NCBI RefSeq assembly: GCF_002879885.1
Contig: NZ_PNYA01000001.1
Location: 310,001 to 374,000 of the forward strand
From: Trinickia dabaoshanensis
Lineage (GTDB): Bacteria; Pseudomonadota; Gammaproteobacteria; Burkholderiales; Burkholderiaceae
Direction of reading: 5' to 3'
DNA length: 64,000 nt
In this document: positions 56,437 to 64,000 of the stretch, piece after piece
How positions within the stretch are numbered: position 1 is the stretch's first letter
How the letters are laid out: each line of letters begins with the position of its first letter
The notes under the pieces: generated by a model
Database searches by the model: none
Told to the model about the DNA's origin: nothing
What the model saw: only the letters and a program-made list of their open reading frames with translations
Position numbers and translations under genes: made by a program

Positions 56437-57507
56437 TCATGCGCTTTCGCGCACCACGAGATCAAAACCCAAATCGATACGGTTTCGTTCCGGTGCGATT
56501 CCATCCAAGATTTGCAGCAGCATGCGCGCGGCTTCGAATCCGACCGCATAGCGCGGCGTGGCGACCGTCGTGATGGACGGTGACGCGACGGCCGCGAATG
56601 GCAAATCGTTGAATCCGACGATCGCTAAATCGCGCGGCACAGCGATCTTCAATCGCTGGCATTCGAACAGCGCACCCAGGGCGAGATCGTCGTTACAGCA
56701 AAACACGGCGTCGCAATCGGGCGCCTCGCTAAGCAACGACCGAAGCAACGTACATCCTAGATCGACGCTCGACGGCTGCTTCGTCAAGATCTCGAGGCCG
56801 GCATCGAGTCCGGCCTCGCGTAATGCGCGCCGGTAACCCGCGCGCCGTTGCATGGTGCGCGGATCGAGTTGCGCGGCGATGAACCCCGGGCGTCTCGCGC
56901 CGCGGCCCGCCAGATGCGCGCCGATCGCATGACCCGCCTTGCGTTGCGAAAAGCCGACCGACCACTCCCCCGCCGCCGCCAAATCGAACATATGAACCAA
57001 CGGCACGCCCGATGTCTTCAAGTGCTCGCGGATCGCCTTCGTATCGTCGCTACCGGTCACGAGGAATCCGTCGGGCGCATGGGCGAGGTAGGCCGACAGC
57101 AACTCCGCTTGCCGCGCCGGCGAATAGCCGGTATTGCCGATGAGCAACTGATAACCGGCCGGGCCCACGCAGTCTTGCACGCCGGCGAGCGTCTCGACGA
57201 AAACCGCGTTCGATAACGACGGCACCAATACAGCGATGAGCTTCGAGCGGGCGGAAGCGAGGGTACGCGCGGCCCGGTTCGGAATGTAGCCGAGCTCACG
57301 GACCGCCGCTTCGATCCGCTCGCGGGCGCTCGGTGAAACGAGCGACGTGTCGCGCAGTGCGCGCGACACGGTCATCGTGCTGACCTCGGCATGACGCGCG
57401 ACGTCCTCGAGCGTCGCGCGGCCGCCGGGTCGCCGCCGGTTGACGGCCGTATTGGGGTTGTCTTCGCCGGCAATGCGCACCGGCACTTCGCGCTTGATCT
57501 TCGTCAT
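56437..57507 (-). CDS. LacI-family repressor
   Basis: 356 aa from the ATG at 57507; a longer frame begins only with TTG. DNA-binding head with ATLEDVARHAEVSTMTVSRA and the hinge helix NRAARTLASARS, then a sugar-binding core (IAVLVPSLSNAVFVETLAG; DAVFCCNDDLALGALF). Similar in build to GntR/PtxS-type gluconate regulators, so a sugar acid or hexose is a reasonable ligand guess. An operator-like palindrome lies between it and the divergent binding-protein gene. Confidence 0.93.
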   Translation of the reverse strand: MTKIKREVPVRIAGEDNPNTAVNRRRPGGRATLEDVARHAEVSTMTVSRALRDTSLVSPSARERIEAAVRELGYIPNRAARTLASARSKLIAVLVPSLSNAVFVETLAGVQDCVGPAGYQLLIGNTGYSPARQAELLSAYLAHAPDGFLVTGSDDTKAIREHLKTSGVPLVHMFDLAAAGEWSVGFSQRKAGHAIGAHLAGRGARRPGFIAAQLDPRTMQRRAGYRRALREAGLDAGLEILTKQPSSVDLGCTLLRSLLSEAPDCDAVFCCNDDLALGALFECQRLKIAVPRDLAIVGFNDLPFAAVASPSITTVATPRYAVGFEAARMLLQILDGIAPERNRIDLGFDLVVRESA

Positions 57508-57586
57508 GACGAGAGTATCGCCGGTTTGCGCCGCGGCCAAAACCAGGCGTCCCGTTTGCAGGGTTCATCCTAGTGTGGATGCCCCG

Positions 57587-57602
57587 ATGTTAGCGCTACC
57601 AT
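57587..57602. promoter_or_regulatory. LacI-family operator
   Basis: ATGTTAGC-GCTACCAT, a 16-bp dyad with central CG and one mismatched base between arms, the classic LacI/GalR shape. 80 bp before the LacI start and 69 bp before the binding-protein ATG at 57671. Confidence 0.75.
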
Positions 57603-57670
57603 CACTGGCCGGAAATGCCATCGATCAGATCAACCATAACCGCCGCTAGCCGGCGATGGGAGCATCCTTC

Positions 57671-58957
57671 ATGCGTTCGAATCGTCATTCGCGTGCACAC
57701 GCGCGTCGCCTTTTCGCCACCTTGACCGCCTGCGCCGCGGCTGCGGCAACGTTCGCGACGAGCCAAGCGCAGGCGGCATCGGTCGAGGTTCTGCACTACT
57801 GGACGTCCGGCGGAGAAGCCAAATCGGCACAACTGCTCAAGCAGATGCTCGAACAAAAAGGCGATACGTGGGTGGACTTTGCCGTGGCGGGCGGCGGAGG
57901 CGGCAACGCGATGACGGCGCTGAAAACGCGCGTGGTGGCGGGCAATCCCCCCGCCGCCGCGCAGATCAAAGGCCCGGCCATTAAAGAATGGGCCGACCAG
58001 GACGTGTTGCTCTCGATCGACGACGTGGCAAAAGCCGGCAACTGGGACCGACTGCTGCCACCCGAAATCGCAAGCGTCATGAAATACAAAGGTCAGTATG
58101 TGGGTGCCCCCGTCAACGTGCACCGCGTGAACTGGCTTTGGATCAACGCCGATGCGTTGAAAAAGGTCGGCGCGCAACCGCCCGCCACCTGGGACGACTT
58201 TTTCAAAGTGGCCGATGCGTTGAAGAAAGCCGGTATCACGCCGGTGGCGATCGGCGGACAGCCATGGCAAGAAGCGGAGACGTTCGAAACGGTCGCGCTC
58301 GGCGTAGGCGGCGCCGGCTTCTATAAGAAGGCGTTCGTCGATCTCGATCAAGCCACGCTGAAAGGCCCGACGATGATCAAGGCGCTCGAAACGTTCAAAC
58401 GCCTCAAAGCGTATACGGACGAAGGGCAAGTGGGCCGCGACTGGAACATGGCGACCGCCATGGTGATCAATGGCCGCGCCGGCATGCAATTCATGGGCGA
58501 TTGGGCCAAAGGCGAATTCACGGTCGCGGGCAAGGTACCCGGAAAAGACTACCTATGCGTCGCGGCACCCGGCACGCAGAAAGACTTCACGTTCAACGTC
58601 GATAGCTTTGTCTTCTTCAAGGTGAAAACGCCCGGCGTCGAGAAAGGCCAAAAAGATATGGCGGGCTTGCTCATGAGCCCCGCTTTCCAAGAGGCGTTCA
58701 ACCTCAACAAAGGCTCGATTCCGGTTCGACAGGATTTGAGCTTGGCCAAGTTCGACGATTGCGCCAAGAAGTCGTCCGCCGACTTCAAATCGGCCGGCGC
58801 ATCGGGTGGACTCGTGCCCTCGTGGGCGCACGACATGCTCGTGAGCCCCGCGGTGGAAGGCGCCTTCTACGACGTCATCGGCAACTACTGGGTCAACAAG
58901 GACGAAACCGCCGAACAAGCGGCCGGCAAGCTGGCCGTTGCCGCGAAGACGAACTGA
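57671..58957 (+). CDS. CUT1-type sugar ABC substrate-binding protein
   Basis: 428 aa from the ATG at 57671 (GGGAG upstream); another ATG at 57656 is less well placed. Signal peptide ending SQAQAA. Mature protein SVEVLHYWTSGGEAKSAQ, GNPPAAAQIKG, VNVHRVNWLWINADAL, as in GtsA-like glucose/mannose binding proteins. The two permeases and ATPase it needs are not adjacent: the next genes are a CUT2 system on the other strand. Confidence 0.92.
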   Translation: MRSNRHSRAHARRLFATLTACAAAAATFATSQAQAASVEVLHYWTSGGEAKSAQLLKQMLEQKGDTWVDFAVAGGGGGNAMTALKTRVVAGNPPAAAQIKGPAIKEWADQDVLLSIDDVAKAGNWDRLLPPEIASVMKYKGQYVGAPVNVHRVNWLWINADALKKVGAQPPATWDDFFKVADALKKAGITPVAIGGQPWQEAETFETVALGVGGAGFYKKAFVDLDQATLKGPTMIKALETFKRLKAYTDEGQVGRDWNMATAMVINGRAGMQFMGDWAKGEFTVAGKVPGKDYLCVAAPGTQKDFTFNVDSFVFFKVKTPGVEKGQKDMAGLLMSPAFQEAFNLNKGSIPVRQDLSLAKFDDCAKKSSADFKSAGASGGLVPSWAHDMLVSPAVEGAFYDVIGNYWVNKDETAEQAAGKLAVAAKTN

Positions 58958-58963
58958 ACTTGC

Positions 58964-58989
58964 GCGCGGCCCGCGCCCGCGGGCCGCGC
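58964..58989. terminator. 12-bp perfect hairpin between convergent sugar-uptake genes
   Basis: GCGCGGCCCGCG and CGCGGGCCGCGC with a 2-base centre, filling the 34-bp gap. Very stable, no T tract; probably a bidirectional termination or mRNA-end structure. Confidence 0.55.
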
Positions 58990-58991
58990 GA

Positions 58992-59780
58992 TCAAGCGCG
59001 AGTGCCGTTCGTGGCCTCGCGCATCGCGCGGTATTCACGCCGGACGATCTCCATGAGCTCGGGCACCGACGTATTGGCACTGCGTTGCTCGTAGGTCACG
59101 CGCCCGCGCTGCATGAGCATGATGCGATCGGCGATGTCGAGCGTCTGCGCGTAGTTGTGCATGATCATGACGATCGAGAGCCCGCCCTTGTCCTTCAGCC
59201 GCAAGATCAGATCGATGATGAGACTCGCTTCGCGTGCGCCCATGGCGGCGAGCGGCTCGTCCAGCAGCAAAATCCTCGCGTTCGAATTGACCGCGCGCGC
59301 CACGGCGATCGCTTGACGCTGCCCGCCCGAGAGACGCTCGACCGGCATCGTCACCGAAGGCACGTGCACGCCGATATCCTCGAGACATTGGGCTGCGCGC
59401 TCGCGCATCGCGCGATGATTCAGAAACCGGATCGGCCCTGGATAGACGATCTCCCGGTTCAAGAACATGTTGTGATAAATGCTCAGCGAATTGGCGAGGG
59501 CCAGGTCTTGGTAGACGCATTCGATGCCGAGCGAGCGCGCATGGTCGACCGAGCGCAGCAGCGTATGCTCGCCACGGATCGATAAGTCGCCGCTCGTTTG
59601 TTGATGAAAGCCCGTGAGGATTTTGATGAGGGTGGACTTGCCCGCGCCGTTGTCGCCGAGGATGCCGAGGATTTCGCCGTCCGCGAGTTGCAGCGAGACG
59701 CCGTCCAGGGCCGTGACCGCGCCGAACCGCTTGACGATGTTTTCCGCGCGCAGCGCAAGCGGCGCGTCGTTCGTGGCCAT
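58992..59780 (-). CDS. CUT2 sugar ABC transporter ATP-binding protein
   Basis: 262 aa, a single ATPase domain like FrcA rather than the double RbsA. Walker A GDNGAGKST, Q-loop CVYQDLALANSL, signature LSGGQRQAIAVARA, Walker B ILLLDEPLAAMG, H-loop MIMHNYAQTLD. Overlaps the permease gene by 1 bp. With the permease and binding protein it makes a ribose/fructose-class importer. Confidence 0.94.
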   Translation of the reverse strand: MATNDAPLALRAENIVKRFGAVTALDGVSLQLADGEILGILGDNGAGKSTLIKILTGFHQQTSGDLSIRGEHTLLRSVDHARSLGIECVYQDLALANSLSIYHNMFLNREIVYPGPIRFLNHRAMRERAAQCLEDIGVHVPSVTMPVERLSGGQRQAIAVARAVNSNARILLLDEPLAAMGAREASLIIDLILRLKDKGGLSIVMIMHNYAQTLDIADRIMLMQRGRVTYEQRSANTSVPELMEIVRREYRAMREATNGTRA

Positions 59781-60787
59781 CAGGACCTCCCGCGCCGGCC
59801 GAGCCGCGCCACGTGGATATTGAAAATCATCGCGGCGAGAATCGCGGCGCCGAGAATGATGTTGAACGTGAAAGCGTTGATGCCGATCAGCGTGAAGCCG
59901 TCGTTCAACATCCCGAGCACGGCCGCACCGATCAGGCCGCCGATGATCGTCCCCGATCCGCCGGTCAGCGGCGTACCGCCGATGACGGCGGCGGCCACGG
60001 CCAAGAACATGATTTGATTGCCGCCGGCCTGCGGATCGATCGAGGTGATGCGTACACCCTCCAAGATGCCCGTGAGCCCGGCCAAAACGGCCGCCAAGAT
60101 GAAGTTACCGAGCTTGAGCCGGTTCACATGGATGCCGGCCTCGGACGCGCCCAGCGGATTCGCGCCGCTCGCCACGGTGTGCAAACCCCAGCGCGTGTGC
60201 CGCAGCATCACGTGCATCGACAGCGCGATTGCGACCGCCCAGCAGATCTCGCTGTATCCCCAACCGCCCATGACGGCCGTGAAGAGCGGACCGCCCGGCG
60301 TCGATACGGGCGTGCCGTGCGAGATCGTCAGCGTGATCCCGTTGATGAGGAACAGCGTACCGAGCGTGGTGACGAAGGAAGGCAAGCGCAGAAAAACGGT
60401 GACCGCACCGTTCACGAAGCCGACGAGACCCGCCGCCGCGAGACCGGCTGCGACAGCGAGCCACATCGGCGCACCCGCATCTTGCGCGAACGCCATGATG
60501 AACGGCGCGAACGCGAACACCATGCCCGCCGATAGATCGATCTCGCCGCCGATCATGAGCATGATCTCGCCGAACCCGATGATCGCTGCGGGCGCGACGA
60601 ACTGCGACAAGTTTTGCAAGCTTGCGCTCGTCAGCAAGAAGTCGTGATTGGCGGCTTCGAAGTACGCCGCCACCGCGATTGCAACGAGCAAGATGCGTAA
60701 TTCCGCCGACCAGGCAAACGTGCCGAACCTCGCGCGTGGGCGCGAGGCGATATGGCTTGGTTGCGCTTGCTTCACGCTATCGCTCAT
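59780..60787 (-). CDS. CUT2 sugar ABC transporter permease
   Basis: 335 aa inner-membrane protein of the RbsC/FrcC family with about 8-10 helices. Seen: GGEIDLSAGMVFAFAPF, FLRLPSFVTTLGTLFLINGI, and ALGASEAGIHVNRLK-like NPLGASEAGIHVNRLK. Overlaps the binding-protein gene by 4 bp upstream and the ATPase gene by 1 bp downstream. Confidence 0.94.
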   Translation of the reverse strand: MSDSVKQAQPSHIASRPRARFGTFAWSAELRILLVAIAVAAYFEAANHDFLLTSASLQNLSQFVAPAAIIGFGEIMLMIGGEIDLSAGMVFAFAPFIMAFAQDAGAPMWLAVAAGLAAAGLVGFVNGAVTVFLRLPSFVTTLGTLFLINGITLTISHGTPVSTPGGPLFTAVMGGWGYSEICWAVAIALSMHVMLRHTRWGLHTVASGANPLGASEAGIHVNRLKLGNFILAAVLAGLTGILEGVRITSIDPQAGGNQIMFLAVAAAVIGGTPLTGGSGTIIGGLIGAAVLGMLNDGFTLIGINAFTFNIILGAAILAAMIFNIHVARLGRRGRS

Positions 60788-61890
60788 GACTTGATCGGGC
60801 CCGAGCGCGGAACGATTTGCGCTTTCGTGCTCTTGCCTTCATACCGGGTAGATGTATTCAAGTAAGGATCGACGCTCGACTTCGTCACGAACTTGAGCCC
60901 GGAATTGATGTTCGCGGGGCCGACCAAACCGCCCGACGACAAGTAGACGAACGCTTCCATCACCGTATAGAAACCTTGCACATAGGGCTGCTGGTCGATC
61001 GTGAAATCGAGGAAGCCTTCGTGGATCAACTGAATCGTCGTCGGCAATAAATCGAACCCGCCGCCGTGCACGCCTTTTTCCGTCAGCTTCGATTCCTTGA
61101 TCACTTGGGCGACGCCTTGCGTGCTGCCCGCGTCGACGGCAAACATGCCTTTCAGGTCTTGGTGGCCCAGATAAAACGATTTGATCTTCGAGAGTTCCTC
61201 GTTGACCGTCGCGCCCGTGGCGATCATCTGCGCATCGATTTTCTTGCCGGACTTCTTGATCGCATCCATCGCGCCGTCCAAACGCGGCTGGATATTGAGT
61301 TGGCCCGGCGTGGCGATGAACAGCCCGACTAGGCCGCTGTCGATCAGGCTCACGATACGCTCGCCCATTTGATAGCCGGACTGGTACAGATCCTGGCCGA
61401 TATACGCGAGTCTTGCGTTGGTGCTGCCGCGCGGGGCGTCGGCGTTGTAGGCGAACACCGGGATGCCCGCGTCGAGCGCCTTCTCGATCGGCTTGTCGAA
61501 TGCCTTCGGATCGACGATCGGTACCGCGATCGCATCGGCTTTGGCCGCGATCGCCGCATTCATGGCATTGACCATCTCGCCGACATCGGCATTGGCCGAT
61601 CCGGTCCACTGGTAGTCCATGTTGAAGGTGGCGCACGCGTCTTGAATGCCATATTGCGTCGGCACGAAGAACGGGTTCGTCGTCACGTGATTGACGAACA
61701 CGATTTTCCAGCGCTTATGCGACGGAAACGGCGCCTCCGCGGCCTGCGCCGGAGAGATCATGCCGCCCATCATCGCAAGCGCCGCGCCTAACCCGGCGCC
61801 TTGCAGCAACCCGCGCCGCGTTCGATTCTCGACCCCATCGCCGGCCGGCTCTTGCGACATTTCCCGTGCATCGTCTCGCTCGCTCGTCAT
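60784..61890 (-). CDS. CUT2 sugar-binding protein
   Basis: 368 aa from the ATG at 61890 (GGAGG upstream). A Tat-like leader, NRTRRGLLQGAGLGAALAMM, ends at AQA. Type I periplasmic binding fold: FVNHVTTNPFFVPTQYGIQDA, AVPIVDPKAFDKPI, GVHGGGFDLLP. Ligand probably a monosaccharide or sugar alcohol. First gene of the binding protein-permease-ATPase operon; overlapping inverted repeats lie just upstream. Confidence 0.93.
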   Translation of the reverse strand: MTSERDDAREMSQEPAGDGVENRTRRGLLQGAGLGAALAMMGGMISPAQAAEAPFPSHKRWKIVFVNHVTTNPFFVPTQYGIQDACATFNMDYQWTGSANADVGEMVNAMNAAIAAKADAIAVPIVDPKAFDKPIEKALDAGIPVFAYNADAPRGSTNARLAYIGQDLYQSGYQMGERIVSLIDSGLVGLFIATPGQLNIQPRLDGAMDAIKKSGKKIDAQMIATGATVNEELSKIKSFYLGHQDLKGMFAVDAGSTQGVAQVIKESKLTEKGVHGGGFDLLPTTIQLIHEGFLDFTIDQQPYVQGFYTVMEAFVYLSSGGLVGPANINSGLKFVTKSSVDPYLNTSTRYEGKSTKAQIVPRSGPIKS

Positions 61891-62247
61891 CACATCCTCC
61901 GTCGTTTTCGTTGGCTGAATGCTATTTGCGAAACGGCGCAAACCGTTGCCGGCTGGCGCCGGCGTTCACCCCGGCGCGCCCCACGCGCACAAATACGACA
62001 AGCCGCGCGGCGGCCAATCTCATGAACGCAGCCATGCTAGCTCACCGTGCGGGCGACCTTAATACATAGATACCCTTAACTAGTCCGACTATTTGAAACG
62101 TTGAGTTGGTAAATGGCGAGCGAGCCGCACCGACCGCGATGCATTTGGCGTCTGTTTCCTGCCACCCATAGCAAGTCGGGCGTAAGGAAACGTGCGATGA
62201 GGATGCGTGCGATCGAATGAGTGACCGGCATGCATTAAATAGTAAAA
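61891..62247. other. intergenic region upstream of the CUT2 operon
   Basis: About 357 bp with no gene I can support. It holds the CUT2 ribosome-binding site and inverted repeats (61925-61947), an AT-rich stretch near 62055-62110, and an AT-rich palindrome overlapping the stop of the response-regulator gene. Confidence 0.5.
61925..61947. promoter_or_regulatory. overlapping inverted repeats before the CUT2 operon
   Basis: TTTGCG-N6-CGCAAA (61925-61942) and AACGG-N6-CCGTT (61932-61947), interleaved, 35-57 bp before the ATG at 61890. Shape fits a LacI-family or catabolite operator. It differs in sequence from the operator at 57587, so a different regulator is likely. Confidence 0.45.
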
Positions 62248-62257
62248 CTATATTAAT
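62234..62257 (-). terminator. AT-rich inverted repeat over the stop codon of the response-regulator gene
   Basis: ATTAAATAGT and ACTATATTAAT (one bulged base) around AAA; the gene's TAG stop lies inside. Weak base pairing, so termination is uncertain. Confidence 0.35.
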
Positions 62258-63240
62258 TGCCCGGTCGATTTCGCCAACGTATCGCGTCGGCTTTGCCGCC
62301 ATTGAGCAAACGTCAGGCTGCCCGGCTCAACTTCAGATGCCTCGAGAGGCGTGACGCCGTAACACGCGCCGGACCAACCGGGAACGGGATGAAACTCCGT
62401 GGTTCGGATATCCGCCAGGTCCGGACGATATGCTTCGTCCGGCCAAAACAACGGCATGATGCGACGCTCGAGCATTGCTCGGTGCAGCCATTCGGGGCCG
62501 CCCGCATCGATCACGGTATCGCATTGAAACGCCCATTCGTCCTCATCCCAGGCGACGAAGACACTGGCGTTGCCTTGAGCGTCGAACATCAGCACCGCAT
62601 TCTGCTCGGGTCGCCAGTAGTACTCGACGAGGCCTTCACGAACCGCGAGCTCATCGAGCAAACGCACCACCCTCGGGTCGCAATAGGTCGCGCCCACGTC
62701 ATGCATACCCACTAGTCCTCTGTGTTCGCAATGGCGCTTTTGCGCATCCTCCACGATTCTCGCGAGCTTCGCCGGCAGATCGGCGTCGGTCTTGCGAAGG
62801 TAGAAATCGATGAGATGGGCGTTGAACGCTTCCACGGCCTCCTCGTTGCCTGCGACGCCAGTCAGCAAGATCTTGGTGCAAGGAACGTCACGGATCGACG
62901 ACAGAAAGCGGATTCCATCCATTTCCGGCATTTCGTAATCCACGACGACGGCCGCGATCTCGTCGAATCGGCCACGGTCGTCGAACGGGTCGCTTCCCAA
63001 CGCGTTGCCCGTGCCTCGTTCGATCGCGATGCAATCTGCGCTCGAGAGGCCACCGGCTCGAGCGCCGAAGTCGCGGCGAGATGACGCGATGTGGTCCAGC
63101 GCCGCCTTGGGGTTCGTGAAAAAGCGATTCAGTGTTCGGTCGCGAAAAAAACCACGCAATCCGTTTAGGAAATCGGCGCTGTCGTCGATGAATAGGACGG
63201 ACAACGGGTGAAACACCGGCTGTTTAACCAAAAGAGTCAT
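62248..63240 (-). CDS. response regulator with unrecognised output domain
   Basis: 330 aa. The ATG at 63240 is chosen because AAGGAG is 6 bases upstream. Receiver domain: LFIDDSADFLNGL (acidic pair 19-20), acceptor D101 in VVVDYEMPEMDG, ILLTGV, and K in YLRKTDAD. About 40 extra residues (55-95) separate beta-2 from the acceptor strand, longer than usual. Residues about 175-330 (LVEYYWRPEQNAVLMFDAQG, WDEDEWAFQCDTVID, FHPVPGWSGACYGV) match no DNA-binding, GGDEF or other output domain I know. Partner of the kinase 45 bp upstream. Confidence 0.85.
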   Translation of the reverse strand: MTLLVKQPVFHPLSVLFIDDSADFLNGLRGFFRDRTLNRFFTNPKAALDHIASSRRDFGARAGGLSSADCIAIERGTGNALGSDPFDDRGRFDEIAAVVVDYEMPEMDGIRFLSSIRDVPCTKILLTGVAGNEEAVEAFNAHLIDFYLRKTDADLPAKLARIVEDAQKRHCEHRGLVGMHDVGATYCDPRVVRLLDELAVREGLVEYYWRPEQNAVLMFDAQGNASVFVAWDEDEWAFQCDTVIDAGGPEWLHRAMLERRIMPLFWPDEAYRPDLADIRTTEFHPVPGWSGACYGVTPLEASEVEPGSLTFAQWRQSRRDTLAKSTGQLI

Positions 63241-63284
63241 ACCCATCTCCTTGCATGCCGCGCACGATCGGCGGCGCGTAACGC

Positions 63285-64000
63285 TCAAACGCGAAAGGAC
63301 TCGGCTGATGGCGGAAAAGCGTCCCGGCCATCGTCCGCGAGCGACTCGCGCTCGGGCAAACATAGCGTGAACGTCGTGCGCACCCCGACTTCGGACTCAC
63401 ACGAGATGGCACCGCCGAATGCCTCGCAAACGCTGCGGCAGAAGGTCAGCCCGACGCCCGCGCCACGGCCGTGCGCCTTGGTGGAATAGAAAGGCTCGAA
63501 AATTCTCGGCAGCACTTCCGGGGCAATTCCCGGCCCGCCGTCGGTAACACGCAGCAAACAAAAACCGTCGCGACGCTCGGCGCGGATGTCCAACCCGCCC
63601 TCTCCGCGCGAACGAATGGCGTCCATCCCATTCTTCAGCAGATTGAATAGGGCGCAGACGAGCAGGGAATCCGAGCCGAAAAAGCGAATCGCAGGATCGA
63701 TTCCCGTCGCCTGAACTTGATCCCGTTCCCCGGCCTTGAACGGAAAACGATCAAGAGCCGACTGCACACAGGCATCGATCGAATGAGACGCGAACTGTCG
63801 CCGGTCCAAGCGATCGAGCGTCAACGACGCCAGCGACATCTCTATGACAGTAGACGTGCCATCGACTTGCTGCCTGATCGCCGGGGCGAGCGCCGCTATT
63901 CTCTCGGGCTCCTCCAATAGGAATGACTTGTCGGTACACAATCCATGTTCGACAGCCAATCGATAGCCGCGCATCAATTCGGGGACGACGCGGCGCAACT
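63285..64000 (-). CDS. sensor histidine kinase, CqsS/LqsS-like (N-terminus off window)
   Basis: The C-terminal 238 or so residues are visible; the frame runs off the right edge. After a helical segment (ELMRGYRLAVEHGL; about where the dimerisation helices end) comes the ATPase domain: N-box LFNLLKNGMDAI, G1 DGGPGIAPE, F-box FEPFYSTK, G2 GAGVGLTFCRSVCEAFGG. The pattern of a helix with LP-like Leu-Met-Arg-Gly-Tyr followed by IEMSLASL recalls the alpha-hydroxyketone quorum-sensing kinases (CqsS, LqsS, JqsS); this is from memory. The H-box is off the window. Confidence 0.85.
   Translation of the reverse strand, partial: LRRVVPELMRGYRLAVEHGLCTDKSFLLEEPERIAALAPAIRQQVDGTSTVIEMSLASLTLDRLDRRQFASHSIDACVQSALDRFPFKAGERDQVQATGIDPAIRFFGSDSLLVCALFNLLKNGMDAIRSRGEGGLDIRAERRDGFCLLRVTDGGPGIAPEVLPRIFEPFYSTKAHGRGAGVGLTFCRSVCEAFGGAISCESEVGVRTTFTLCLPERESLADDGRDAFPPSAESFRV

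Overview
The window looks like chromosomal DNA of a high-GC betaproteobacterium of the Burkholderiaceae (Burkholderia, Paraburkholderia or Trinickia type). The basis is the protein families and their order: sensor kinase/FixJ regulator-folD-prlC, ntrC-ntrB-glnA beside a rhodanese, hrpA diverging from argA followed by yggX, OmpC-like porins, DUF3579 and DUF3820 proteins, and a ketone-body cluster with a DUF3734 patatin. The genus is inference. I saw no insertion sequence, prophage, CRISPR array or rRNA. One initiator tRNA gene is present.

Layout. 1-5991: a PAS sensor kinase (5' end off the window) with its FixJ-type regulator, then folD and the M3 peptidase prlC. 6017-10170: a cytosine deaminase-like gene behind dinB, with a perfect LexA box upstream of dinB, and a chemoreceptor. 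10557-11598: tRNA-fMet with clear promoter and terminator, then exonuclease III. 11764-16139: nitrogen-control block ntrC, ntrB, glnA, with a -24/-12 promoter and two NtrC-like sites before glnA. 16434-18250: a rhodanese gene followed by a low-GC two-gene insert of unknown function. 18251-27872: a four-gene run (CinA-like, EI24, sterol desaturase, beta-propeller), the helicase hrpA, and divergent argA-yggX. 27940-31573: phosphoesterase, a small ORF, a GST, DUF3579 and a second chemoreceptor. 31670-37998: porin, OmpR-type regulator, TctE-like kinase and a complete SsuABC-like importer, all on the minus strand. 38243-41036: an APC permease and an AcpA/PLC-type phosphoesterase.

41304-45773 is a tight operon: TonB-dependent receptor, periplasmic YfiR, and a membrane GGDEF-EAL protein. 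It reads as a cell-surface-to-c-di-GMP signalling line. 45789-48879 holds an exported glycosidase and an exported aldose epimerase. 49115-51658 holds an MqsA-like HTH regulator, a ComEA-like protein, a YidB-like protein and a ProQ/FinO RNA chaperone. 51789-56434 is a ketone-body/PHB cluster (F420-reductase-like protein, acetoacetate decarboxylase, 3-hydroxybutyrate dehydrogenase, patatin) with a divergent LysR regulator. 56437-61890 is sugar uptake: a LacI repressor with a visible operator, a solitary CUT1 binding protein, and a full CUT2 transporter in the opposite orientation. 62248-64000 holds a response regulator with an unrecognised output domain and the C-terminal part of a kinase resembling the CqsS/LqsS alpha-hydroxyketone quorum-sensing kinases. 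The rest of that locus lies past the right edge.

The best candidates for something new are the receptor-YfiR-GGDEF/EAL operon, the kinase/regulator pair at the right edge, and the low-GC two-gene insert at 16844-18030.
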